Shown: one piece after another, positions 1-5,702 of the stretch
How positions within the stretch are numbered: the first letter of the stretch is position 1
Layout of the letters: each line of letters opens with the position of its first letter
DNA from: Acidobacteriaceae bacterium
Lineage (GTDB): Bacteria > Acidobacteriota > Terriglobia > Terriglobales > Acidobacteriaceae
Length of the DNA: 5,845 bases
Direction of reading: 5' to 3'
Assembly (NCBI GenBank): GCA_030040115.1
Contig: JASHUH010000183.1
Coordinates: 1-5,845, forward strand
Program-made: the position numbers and the translations under genes
The notes under the pieces: model-generated
Databases searched by the model: none
What the model was told of the DNA's origin: nothing
The model's input: only the letters and a program-made list of their open reading frames with translations

Positions 1-532
1 AAACAAGAAAAGGTATCCCAAGAAGCGTCAGCAAACGTCTGCGTTAACGATGGTCGATGCAATTGCGTTGCGAATCCAAAAACTGGCGCCCAGTGACCGG
101 GTTTTCTTTGAGGGCACAATCAAGTTCTATGTGCCAAAGCTTCTCGAAGATGAATGGATCATCCTCGGTGTTCGCGAGTGGAGGACCTACAATGCCCGCA
201 AGCCGACTGCGAAATTCTTGGGAGTTCAAAGCGTAATCAAACTAGTGGAAAAGCTGCGAATTCAAGGATTGAGTGTGCGATATTCCAGTTGTCGGAAGAA
301 CGGCAAGACGCACGATCTGTCACGAAAGCTGGCGACGGTTGGATCGCCGAGAAAACCGAAGATTGGAATTGACTGGCACGGTGCGCCCAATCAAGCCAGC
401 GTAAACCATCACGAGCAACTTGGAATCTGCGTCGTCAATCAGGTTAAAGAATCCGGCAAGCTCAAGTGGAAATCCTCCGATGCGTTTCGTCATGTGATCG
501 TTTTGGCGCTGGTGAGGAAGATCCGGGTCTAA
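1..532 (+). CDS. Hypothetical protein, frame open at window edge
   Basis: I do not recognise this protein. The first ATG in frame is at 50 (160 residues to the TAA at 530-532). The frame stays open upstream to base 2 and reads a very basic stretch (KKRYPKKRQQ). No Shine-Dalgarno-like sequence precedes the ATG, so the gene may begin outside the window and be only a C-terminal part here. The product is rich in Lys and Arg, with a hydrophobic stretch near the end (HVIVLALV) and no catalytic motif, signal peptide or clear membrane segment. The DNA is less GC-rich than the dehydrogenase and MBL genes, and codon use looks less biased, which fits acquired or decaying DNA. An opposite-strand frame at 44-229 overlaps it but looks less likely. 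Whether it is expressed is uncertain. Confidence 0.35.
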   Translation, partial: NKKRYPKKRQQTSALTMVDAIALRIQKLAPSDRVFFEGTIKFYVPKLLEDEWIILGVREWRTYNARKPTAKFLGVQSVIKLVEKLRIQGLSVRYSSCRKNGKTHDLSRKLATVGSPRKPKIGIDWHGAPNQASVNHHEQLGICVVNQVKESGKLKWKSSDAFRHVIVLALVRKIRV

Positions 533-664
533 GCATAGTCTCCAGCAGCGTTCGAAAGAAGGCTATTTTTTGCATTTTTGGGCGCAGGTGCGAACTGTTC
601 AAGAAATACGGCTAGATGGGTATTTACTTGACCAAGGTGACCACAACCTGTAGTGTTTTGAGCC
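533..664. other. Intergenic, no gene seen
   Basis: This short non-coding stretch separates the unrecognised reading frame from the transposase remnant. It has a T-rich segment around 566-578 without a matching GC hairpin, so I do not call a terminator. The 3' half, from about 620, may be the outer end of the degenerate insertion sequence, but I cannot see a matching terminal inverted repeat. Confidence 0.4.
628..656 (+). promoter_or_regulatory. Possible sigma70 promoter of the transposase remnant
   Basis: TTGACC (628-633) and TAGTGT (651-656) are separated by exactly 17 bases, a fair match to a -35/-10 pair. It sits just ahead of the GTG at 665 where the transposase-like frame opens, so the transcript would have almost no leader. 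This may be a relic of the insertion sequence's own promoter, or chance. Confidence 0.22.
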
Positions 665-950
665 GTGAAGGATTATCCGCGAGATTTGCTGGAGTTGGAG
701 GCTCGGTTCTCGACCGAGGAGGCCTGTCGTGCCTATTTGATGCACTGAAACACAGAACATCTGGCGGGTCTGGACCATCGGCCCAACTCACAATTGTTTC
801 ATCTGCAAAGAGTCGCGCGGCGGCTATAAAGCCTGTCCATGCCGTCGGTTCATCAGAGCGCATCATTGCCCCGATTGTATTCCGCTTCGAAAAACTCACT
901 CAACCGAGAACGCCCGTCACTTCAAAATGTGGGTACAACAGACAGATTGA
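665..950 (+). pseudogene. IS1595-type transposase N-terminal remnant, frameshifted
   Basis: From a possible GTG at 665 the frame reads VKDYPRDLLELEARF then STEEACRAYL, and stops at TGA 746-748. This closely resembles the opening of IS1595-family transposases, in which a segment of the FATEEACRAYL type precedes a zinc ribbon. Homology-like sequence then continues in another frame (open 741-947, TGA 948-950). It contains CFIC (795-806), ESRGGYK, CPC, CPDC (867-878) and later FKMWVQQ, in the order expected for the zinc ribbon and the following Trp-rich segment. The catalytic domain (DDN/E with the IS1595-type C-terminus) is absent, because the tRNA gene follows within 90 bases. This is therefore a broken and truncated relic that cannot make a working transposase. 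The family call rests on recalled motifs and not on an alignment. Confidence 0.55.
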
Positions 951-968
951 ATATGCTGCGAGTTGGGA

Positions 969-987
969 GTGTACAAAACGTGTACAA
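969..987 (+). repeat. Two GTGTACAA direct repeats, 11-base period
   Basis: GTGTACAA occurs at 969-976 and again at 980-987. Each copy contains the palindrome TGTACA, and the copies lie about one helical turn apart. They sit between the end of the transposase remnant and the 3' end of the tRNA-Pro gene. They could be a protein-binding site or part of a degraded insertion-sequence end. Confidence 0.4.
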
Positions 988-1036
988 TCGGCGGGTTCTA
1001 TCAGGTGGTGAGTTTATCTAAGTCTTTTATTTTGAA

Positions 1037-1113
<77 letters not shown>

Positions 1114-1429
1114 AACTAGATTTTTGGGCGTTGAGCCCGCCCCTGCCGCGCCGGACCCCGGGAATACGCCTCATCAAGTTTAGCAGAGTCCCGCGTTTGC
1201 GGCTGCCTTTTGGGGTCTATCTCTTTGCGAAGCCCTGCAGTTGGGGACTTTGCAGGGTTCCACGGCGCGAGCGCACCACAACGTTCGGCGATTGAGATCG
1301 CAAACCCGGTGGCCCATTTTGCAGGAAGACGGCCGGGCGGCAGGAATCGGCCGCTCCGACGCTGCTCGCGCTGATGCGGTGCGGTGAAGGTATGATTGCG
1401 TGGACCAGATGCATGGCCTCAGGCTAGGC
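1114..1429. other. Intergenic region upstream of tRNA-Pro, no gene seen
   Basis: Frames here on both strands read as low-complexity Arg/Pro/Ser strings without family resemblance, so I call no gene. A GGGC-GTTGA-GCCC mini-hairpin lies at 1126-1138, just upstream of the tRNA. A larger imperfect hairpin lies at 1231-1259. The tRNA promoter should be in the proximal part of this stretch, but I cannot point to convincing -35/-10 boxes. Confidence 0.5.
1231..1259. repeat. Inverted repeat (hairpin), CCCTGCA/TGCAGGG
   Basis: CCCTGCA (1233-1239) and TGCAGGG (1251-1257) form a perfect 7-bp stem with an 11-base loop. One wobble pair and one A-T pair extend it outward. No T-run follows on either strand, so it is not a standard intrinsic terminator. 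Function unknown. Confidence 0.4.
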
Positions 1430-1588
1430 TTACGCATCTACACGCGCGTCGGCAAATCCCAATGTTTGGTGAGAATCGCCAGCGGCCCCGGGGCCGACGG
1501 TGAGCAGATACGCCTCGGACGTGTGGCCGTGGGCGAAGTAATGTTCCACAAAGAAAGTCGCGATTTGGACGGGTTTTCCATTGGTTGA
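1430..1588 (-). CDS. Short protein-like reading frame, possible gene remnant
   Basis: Downstream of the dehydrogenase on the same strand, a 52-codon stretch is open between stops at 1589-1591 and 1430-1432. It reads like real protein, with segments such as VQIATFFVEHYFAHGHTSEAY and LLTVGPGAAGDSHQTLG, rich in His and Gly. The only usable start in frame is a GTG at 1549 (39 residues), with no obvious ribosome binding site. The ATG at 1581 is in a different frame. It may therefore be a gene remnant, a frameshifted small gene or an open frame by chance. The plus strand is also open here in the mirrored codon phase, which weakens the case. I do not recognise the family. Confidence 0.22.
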   Translation of the reverse strand, partial: STNGKPVQIATFFVEHYFAHGHTSEAYLLTVGPGAAGDSHQTLGFADARVDA

Positions 1589-1605
1589 TCAAATCTCTCT
1601 CGAAC

Positions 1606-3120
1606 TTAGCGCACTTGCGGAAAGCCGAGATCTACCTTGCTTGTAGATGGGTCGGGCCAGCGGCTGGTGACGACCTTGGCGCGGGTGTAAAACTGCACGC
1701 CTTCAGGGCCGTACATGTGCAGGTCACCGAAGAGCGAGCTTTTCCAGCCGCCAAAGCTGTAATACGACACGGGCACGGGAATGGGGACGTTGACGCCCAC
1801 CATGCCCACTTCAACATCGAACTGGAACTGGCGCGCGGCGCCGCCGTTTTGCGTGAAGATGGCTGTGCCGTTTCCGAAGGGGTTCTCGTTGATGAGCCGA
1901 AGGGCTTCGGCATAGGTGTTCACGCGGACCACGCTCAGCACGGGGCCGAAGATTTCCTGCTCATAGCACTGCATGCCGGGTTGAGCGTTGTCGATAAGGG
2001 AGGGTCCGAGAAAGAACCCATTTTGCCGGGTTGCCGGGTTGCGACGGCCGTCGATGGCGACGGTGGCGCCTTCGGCGGCCGCGGTGTCAAGGTGCGAAGC
2101 CACGCGGTCGCGATGCTCGCGGGTGATGAGCGGACCCATCTCGCTGCCGGGGTCCAAACCAGGTCCAACCTTGATGCGCGCCACGCGCTCGCGGATGGCC
2201 TCGATGAGAGGATCGGCGACACTGCCCACAGCGACAACTACGGAAATGGCCATGCAGCGCTCACCGGCGGCTCCGTAGCCGGCTGAAACTGCGGCGTCGG
2301 CCGCCATATTGATGTCGGCGTCGGGGAGGACCAGCATGTGGTTCTTGGCTCCGCCCAGCGCCTGCACGCGCTTGCCATTGCGTGTTGCGGTTTCATAAAT
2401 GTACTTGGCGACGGGGGTAGAGCCGACGAAGCTGACGGCTTTGATATCGGGATGTTCGAGAATTCGGTCGACAGCGACTTTATCGCCGTGGACGAGGTTC
2501 AACACGCCATCGGGCAGGCCCGCTTCCTTGGCGAGCTGAGCGATGACGACGCTGGCCGACGGGTCTTTTTCCGACGGTTTGAGAAGGAACGCGTTGCCAC
2601 AGGCGATGGCGTTCGCGAGCATCCATAAGGGAACCATGGCGGGGAAGTTGAACGGCGTAATGCCGGCCACCACGCCCAGAGGTTGGCGAATCTGGTAGAC
2701 ATCGACGCCACGGCTGGCCTGTTCGGTGTAGCCGCCCTTGAGCAAATGGGGAACGCCGCAGGCGAATTCGACGTTTTCAAGGCCGCGCGCTACTTCGCCG
2801 AGGGCGTCGGAAAGAGTCTTGCCGTTTTCCGTGCCCACGACCTCCGCGATGCGCTGGCGATTATGCGCGATGCGGTCGCGAAAAGCGAACAGAATCTCGG
2901 CGCGGCGCGACAGCGCCGTGGCGCGCCACTGGACCGATGCCGCTTTGGCCGAGGCGACGGCGCGGTCGACATCCGCGGCGGAGGCAAAGCCTACTTCCGC
3001 GATCATCTCGCCGGTGGCCGGGTTCATTACGGCTCCGCTGCGTCCTGAAGTTGCGGGTTGGGGTTTCCCGTCGATCCAGTGAGAAACCGCGGCCGGGGAC
3101 GACGTCTCTACTGTAGCCAT
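1606..3120 (-). CDS. mmsA: CoA-acylating methylmalonate-semialdehyde dehydrogenase
   Basis: This 504-residue protein has the usual length of the ALDH6/MmsA-IolA family. It oxidises methylmalonate semialdehyde with NAD+ and CoA to propionyl-CoA plus CO2, and malonate semialdehyde to acetyl-CoA, in the cytoplasm. These are late steps of valine, beta-alanine and inositol breakdown. Visible features in order are the N-terminal NHWIDG-like VSHWIDGK (12-19), the NAD-binding TPFNFP with Asn158, KPSEKDP (181-187), FVGSTPVA (231-238), and the family-diagnostic GGAKNH (256-261). That last motif replaces the ELGGK of ordinary aldehyde dehydrogenases. GERCMA carries the catalytic Cys289. EIFGPVL (389-395) and FGGWKSSLFGD (456-466) follow. 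The start at 3120 is chosen because GGAGG lies 4 bases upstream; the frame is open further back, to 3309. No valine- or inositol-pathway partner lies nearby, so mmsA versus iolA cannot be settled. Confidence 0.95.
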   Translation of the reverse strand: MATVETSSPAAVSHWIDGKPQPATSGRSGAVMNPATGEMIAEVGFASAADVDRAVASAKAASVQWRATALSRRAEILFAFRDRIAHNRQRIAEVVGTENGKTLSDALGEVARGLENVEFACGVPHLLKGGYTEQASRGVDVYQIRQPLGVVAGITPFNFPAMVPLWMLANAIACGNAFLLKPSEKDPSASVVIAQLAKEAGLPDGVLNLVHGDKVAVDRILEHPDIKAVSFVGSTPVAKYIYETATRNGKRVQALGGAKNHMLVLPDADINMAADAAVSAGYGAAGERCMAISVVVAVGSVADPLIEAIRERVARIKVGPGLDPGSEMGPLITREHRDRVASHLDTAAAEGATVAIDGRRNPATRQNGFFLGPSLIDNAQPGMQCYEQEIFGPVLSVVRVNTYAEALRLINENPFGNGTAIFTQNGGAARQFQFDVEVGMVGVNVPIPVPVSYYSFGGWKSSLFGDLHMYGPEGVQFYTRAKVVTSRWPDPSTSKVDLGFPQVR

Positions 3121-3124
3121 TTCG

Positions 3125-3129
3125 CCTCC
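3125..3129 (-). promoter_or_regulatory. Ribosome binding site of mmsA
   Basis: The minus strand reads GGAGG followed by CGAA and then the ATG at 3120. This sets the start well inside the longer open frame, and the residue after it (MATVETSS) is where family members begin. Confidence 0.75.
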
Positions 3130-3226
3130 ATTCCTTGTCTGAATCAAGAATACCGGTTCACAGCGGATCGCCAGAGCTGCGCTTCTTGGAGGAAGCCAAA
3201 ATCCTCGTTCCCCGTCGAACTCAAGT

Positions 3227-3298
3227 CCCGGCTGGCAAAACGCCAAGTCTTGGCGGTCGGGACGCCTTGACGCGAGCGTGGTTTTGCCGCCAGCCGGG
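3227..3298. repeat. Nested inverted repeat between divergent genes
   Basis: The outer arms are CCCGGCTGGC plus AAAAC (3227-3241) and GTTTTGCC plus GCCAGCCGGG (3281-3298). They are perfect complements except for three extra bases in the right arm. Inside lies a separate 15-bp palindrome, CGCCAAG-T-CTTGGCG (3241-3255). The element sits in the 209-base gap between the start of mmsA and the start of the DUF2127 gene. It could be a shared operator, a REP-like or MITE-like repeat, or a structured leader. I find no convincing -35/-10 pairs around it. Confidence 0.6.
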
Positions 3299-3329
3299 TT
3301 GAGCGCCAATCAATTAACGTAAGAAGCAG

Positions 3330-3887
3330 GTGGTTTATTCCCGGCTCAAGACCGAAATCCCTCCGAGGCCCATTCACAAGCCGCGGCCCCGCAAGCATCA
3401 CAATCGGTGGCTGGTGCTGATTGCGGCTTTCAAGCTGGCCCAGGCGCTCCTGTTCATCGCCATCGGGTTGGGAGCGCGGCACATGCTCCACAAAGACGTG
3501 GGGGATGAACTGGCCGTATTGGCCGATCACCTGCGCTTCAATCCCGAGTCGCGCCTGGTCAACTTTGTGCTGGAGAAAGCATCCCTGCTGAACGACCCTT
3601 TGCTGCGCCGCATTGGCTTTGTGGCGTTCAGCTACGCGGGCCTGGGATTGACCGAGGGGATCGGATTGTATCTCGAAAAGGCCTGGGGCGAATACATGAC
3701 CCTCATCATTACGGTTTCGTTTCTGCCCTGGGAGTGCATCGAAGTCCTGCGGCGGCTGACCTGGCCGCGCGTCGGCCTGCTCACGATTAACGCGCTGGTA
3801 TTCTTCTATTTGCTGCAATTAGTGGCGGAGCGGGGGCGGGAACGGATGGCGCGGATGAGAAGCCGATCGCGGCAGGGGGCGCATTAA
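3330..3887 (+). CDS. DUF2127 family integral membrane protein
   Basis: This 185-residue protein looks like a DUF2127 (PF09900) member, a small bacterial inner-membrane family of unknown function. A basic N-terminus (residues 1-26, with PRPRKHHNR) precedes a first membrane helix at about 27-49. Next comes a soluble loop with HKDVGDELAVLADHLRFNPES (split here by family-like charged residues) and a LEKASLLND segment. Helices follow at about 95-115, 121-139 and 147-165, with GIGLYLEKAWGEY between helices 2 and 3 and FLPWECIEVLRRLTW after helix 3. The tail is strongly Arg-rich. GTG at 3330 is the only plausible start, because a TAA lies in frame five codons upstream; only a weak AAGAAG precedes it. 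It is divergent from mmsA and co-directional with the MBL gene 170 bases later. No functional link is evident. Confidence 0.85.
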   Translation: MVYSRLKTEIPPRPIHKPRPRKHHNRWLVLIAAFKLAQALLFIAIGLGARHMLHKDVGDELAVLADHLRFNPESRLVNFVLEKASLLNDPLLRRIGFVAFSYAGLGLTEGIGLYLEKAWGEYMTLIITVSFLPWECIEVLRRLTWPRVGLLTINALVFFYLLQLVAERGRERMARMRSRSRQGAH

Positions 3888-3956
3888 GGCGGCCCCTTTC
3901 TTCGCGGGCTCTGGCAGGACAGCGAGACCCATGGCCCAAGGGCGGCTCACTCGATA

Positions 3957-3962
3957 TATACT
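3957..3962 (+). promoter_or_regulatory. Possible -10 box ahead of the MBL gene
   Basis: TATACT, within the AT-rich GATATATACT stretch, stands out in a GC-rich gap about 95 bases before the MBL start. No good -35 is seen at 16-18 bases upstream, so support is weak. Confidence 0.22.
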
Positions 3963-4046
3963 GCTGACGTTGCGCACCCGGACAGCCCCGCGCCTCTCCG
4001 CTCGTGAAGGCGAATCCATATTGTCCTGGCCCTCAACCTGAACCAC

Positions 4047-4051
4047 AGGAG
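4047..4051 (+). promoter_or_regulatory. Ribosome binding site selecting a TTG start
   Basis: AGGAG lies six bases before TTG 4058-4060. The alternative GTG at 4004 has no such sequence and would add 18 residues ahead of the signal peptide, so TTG is preferred. Confidence 0.7.
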
Positions 4052-4057
4052 AGAAAT

Positions 4058-5200
4058 TTGTCGCACCGCATCCCTGCTCTCACCCCTCTGCTTACAGCGG
4101 CGCTTTTGTTTCCGGCGATGTCCGGCGCGCGGGGCGGACCCGCACGAAGCGCGAAGGACTTGCGCATCTCCGTGGTCGACGTAGAAGGCGGCGCCGCCAG
4201 CCTGTTTCGCACCCCCGAAGGCAAAACGCTGCTCATCGATACGGGGTGGCCGCCGGGTATGGGCAACTGGCCGCGCATGAGCGGCAAGCCGGCGACGCCG
4301 ACCACGTCCAGCGCCGACCGCATCGCCGCGGCAGCCAAGGCGATGGGCGTCACGCATATCGATTACCTGCTGATGACGCATTACCACGTGGATCATGCCG
4401 GCGGGGTGCAGGCTCTTCTTGAAAAGCTGCCCGTCGGCACGTTCATCGATCACGGGCCGAACAGCGAGGCACTTCCCGCCCATGCGGACCCGCGCCGGCT
4501 GGCGTTCGCCACATCGACGCTGTATCAAAAGTGGGTGGCCGCCTACCAGGGGCACCCGCACATTTCCGCGACGGTGGGCCAGGTGTTGAACATCGGGTCG
4601 TTGCGGCTCAAGTTTGTGGCCAGCAACGCGGAACTGCTGAGCGCGCCGCTGCCGGGGGCGGGGCAGCCCAATCCGCTATGCGCCGGCGTGCCGCAGATGG
4701 AGCGCAACGGCGGGGTGGAAAATGTCCACTCGCTGGGCATGCTGATGACGTTCGGCAAGACGCGCATTCTCGACCTGGGCGACAACACCTGGAACAATGA
4801 ATTGAAACTGCTTTGCCCGGTGAACAAAATCGGCAAAGTGGACGTGTATTACGTCACCCAGCACGGCATGGACCTCTCCAGCAGCCCGCCCACGGCGGCC
4901 TTCGACCCACTGGTGGCGCTGATGCAGAACGGGCCCATGAAGGGCGGCGACGAGCCGGTGCTCAAAACCGTGGACACCTACCCGCATCTGGAAGGGTTGT
5001 GGATGCCGCACTATTCCGTGCGCTACCCGAACCTGAATCCTAATCCCAATTACATCGCCAATCTCAATCAGCAGCCGGATATGGCGTATCCCATCGACCT
5101 CGACATCACGCGGTCAGGCGAGATCACGGTGACCAACACCCGGAACGGTTTCAGCAAGACCTACGAATCCCGCGAAGCGCGACCTCACGCGGCAAAGTGA
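4058..5200 (+). CDS. Secreted ComEC-like metallo-beta-lactamase-fold hydrolase
   Basis: With the TTG start the protein has 380 residues and opens with a signal peptide: His/Arg near the start, hydrophobic core at about 7-21 and possible cleavage after SGA (22-24). It is therefore probably exported. The MBL core begins with LRISVVDVEGG (35-45) and LLIDTGW. The metal-binding motif is THYHVDH (H108, H110, D112, H113). Later come NVHSLGM (222-228), LDLGDNTW with D242 and VTQHG with H269. That order (N-x-x-S-L, then GD, then HG) resembles the MBL domain of ComEC/Rec2 more than beta-lactamases or glyoxalases. There are no membrane helices, so it is not a DNA-uptake channel. Substrate unknown; phosphodiester or nucleic acid hydrolysis is only an analogy. 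A long insert after the first strand (66-85) and a Pro/Asn-rich segment (322-340) are less conserved-looking. Confidence 0.88.
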   Translation: MSHRIPALTPLLTAALLFPAMSGARGGPARSAKDLRISVVDVEGGAASLFRTPEGKTLLIDTGWPPGMGNWPRMSGKPATPTTSSADRIAAAAKAMGVTHIDYLLMTHYHVDHAGGVQALLEKLPVGTFIDHGPNSEALPAHADPRRLAFATSTLYQKWVAAYQGHPHISATVGQVLNIGSLRLKFVASNAELLSAPLPGAGQPNPLCAGVPQMERNGGVENVHSLGMLMTFGKTRILDLGDNTWNNELKLLCPVNKIGKVDVYYVTQHGMDLSSSPPTAAFDPLVALMQNGPMKGGDEPVLKTVDTYPHLEGLWMPHYSVRYPNLNPNPNYIANLNQQPDMAYPIDLDITRSGEITVTNTRNGFSKTYESREARPHAAK

Positions 5201-5207
5201 GGACAGC

Positions 5208-5240
5208 CGCGCCAGCGATGAGCGGCGCGCGACGCTTTTT
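5208..5240 (+). terminator. Possible terminator of the MBL gene
   Basis: CGCGCC (5208-5213) pairs with GGCGCG (5224-5229). GC/GC pairing inside the loop extends it with one bulge, and five T residues (5236-5240) follow. The six-base gap between stem and T-run is longer than usual. The position right after the stop at 5200 supports it. Confidence 0.35.
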
Positions 5241-5325
5241 CCGGGCGGGCAGGAACGGACGTTTTTACCCCTCACCCCCCCACCCAATTTCGTTCTGGGA
5301 AGCAAGTGCTTTGCTTTCAAAGATT

Positions 5326-5335
5326 TAAGCGCTTA
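5326..5335. repeat. Palindrome TAAGCGCTTA
   Basis: This is a perfect 10-bp palindrome in AT-rich intergenic DNA. It shares its half-site TAAGCG/CTTA with the palindrome centred 34 bases downstream. Confidence 0.5.
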
Positions 5336-5356
5336 GACTCGCCGTAAACAGATGAA

Positions 5357-5371
5357 AATAAGCGACTTATT
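5357..5371. repeat. Palindrome AATAAG-CGA-CTTATT
   Basis: These 6-bp perfect arms flank a three-base centre. The core TAAGCGACTTA differs from the upstream palindrome by a single inserted A. A further AAGCGAC lies at 5375-5381. Together they look like a repeated protein-binding site. Confidence 0.45.
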
Positions 5372-5404
5372 CGCAAGCGACAGATACTAAATGATTTACT
5401 CCTT

Positions 5405-5420
5405 CCCGTATCGGGTTTTT
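5405..5420 (+). terminator. Possible intrinsic terminator (short stem)
   Basis: CCCG-TAT-CGGG is followed directly by TTTTT. The stem has only 4 bp, which is weak, but the T-run follows it immediately. It is 200 bases past the MBL stop and could be a second, downstream stop signal. Confidence 0.3.
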
Positions 5421-5473
5421 ACCCCGTTTTGCCGGTTTTCTTCCCTCGCAATTGTTCACGGATTGGCCATGGA

Positions 5474-5515
5474 TTGCCCCTGATTTCGGACCAGCGGTCA
5501 GGTTTCAGGGGGCAA
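5474..5515. repeat. Nested hairpin in intergenic DNA
   Basis: TTGCCCCTGA (5474-5483) is complementary to TCAGGGGGCAA (5505-5515) with one extra G. Inside it, GACC-AGC-GGTC (5489-5499) forms a second stem. The total is about 42 bases with stable GC pairing. No T-run follows on either strand, so it is not an ordinary terminator. It may be a REP-like element or a structured RNA segment. Confidence 0.5.
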
Positions 5516-5656
5516 GCTTAGACAATGACTCCCGATTGGCGATGAAATCATGCGCGTTTTCGGCTTGACTACTTCTCATTATGACGAAGGGCGCGAAATA
5601 ACCGGCAAGTTGAGGAAGAATTTTTGCAGGCACCCCCGCAACCGCCAACCCGCTCT

Positions 5657-5688
5657 TTGCCGGCTCGCTGACTTGCCGGCTCGCTGAC
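5657..5688 (+). repeat. Perfect tandem duplication of a 16-bp unit
   Basis: TTGCCGGCTCGCTGAC occurs at 5657-5672 and again at 5673-5688. A degraded partial copy follows (GCGCCGACTTGCC). The run ends three bases before the stop codon of the minus-strand gene. The reverse complement of part of the unit (CCGGCAAGT) also appears at 5602-5610, making an inverted repeat with 5671-5679. Confidence 0.85.
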
Positions 5689-5702
5689 GCGCCGACTTGC
5701 CC

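Larger units (their letters stand above)
5201..5702. other. Convergent intergenic region rich in symmetric sequences
   Basis: About 500 bases separate the end of the MBL gene from the stop of the minus-strand gene at the window edge. I find no convincing gene. The centre (about 5320-5400) is clearly AT-rich against its flanks. The stretch carries two candidate terminators, two related palindromes, a nested hairpin and a 16-bp tandem duplication, each listed separately. Confidence 0.6.

Noticed and set aside
616..1011. 131-codon open frame over the transposase remnant
   Set aside because: It is a different frame from both transposase-like segments and shows no family resemblance, so it is a chance open frame.
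1126..1138. GGGC-GTTGA-GCCC hairpin as a terminator near the tRNA
   Set aside because: The T-run lies on the 5' side on the plus strand (an A-run after the stem on the minus strand), so it cannot act as an intrinsic terminator in either direction.
1585..2286. Long plus-strand open frame (233 codons) opposite mmsA
   Set aside because: It is fully antisense to a well-supported dehydrogenase gene and reads as an Ala/Gly/Val/His-rich string typical of the mirror of GC-rich coding DNA.
3121..3309. N-terminal extension of mmsA by 63 residues
   Set aside because: The GGAGG just ahead of 3120 and the usual family length and N-terminus favour the inner start. The extension also runs through the palindromic intergenic element.
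3144..3818. Minus-strand open frame of 224 codons opposite DUF2127
   Set aside because: It overlaps the DUF2127 gene antisense. Its Gln/Arg/His-rich composition without motifs marks it as a shadow of GC-rich coding sequence.
3947..4561. Minus-strand open frame of 204 codons opposite the MBL gene
   Set aside because: It is antisense to the signal peptide and metal-binding region of the MBL gene, is Arg/Gly/His-rich and has no recognisable motif.
5352..5390. Twelve-codon ATG frame in the AT-rich gap
   Set aside because: It is too short, has no ribosome binding site and lies across a palindrome that explains the sequence better.
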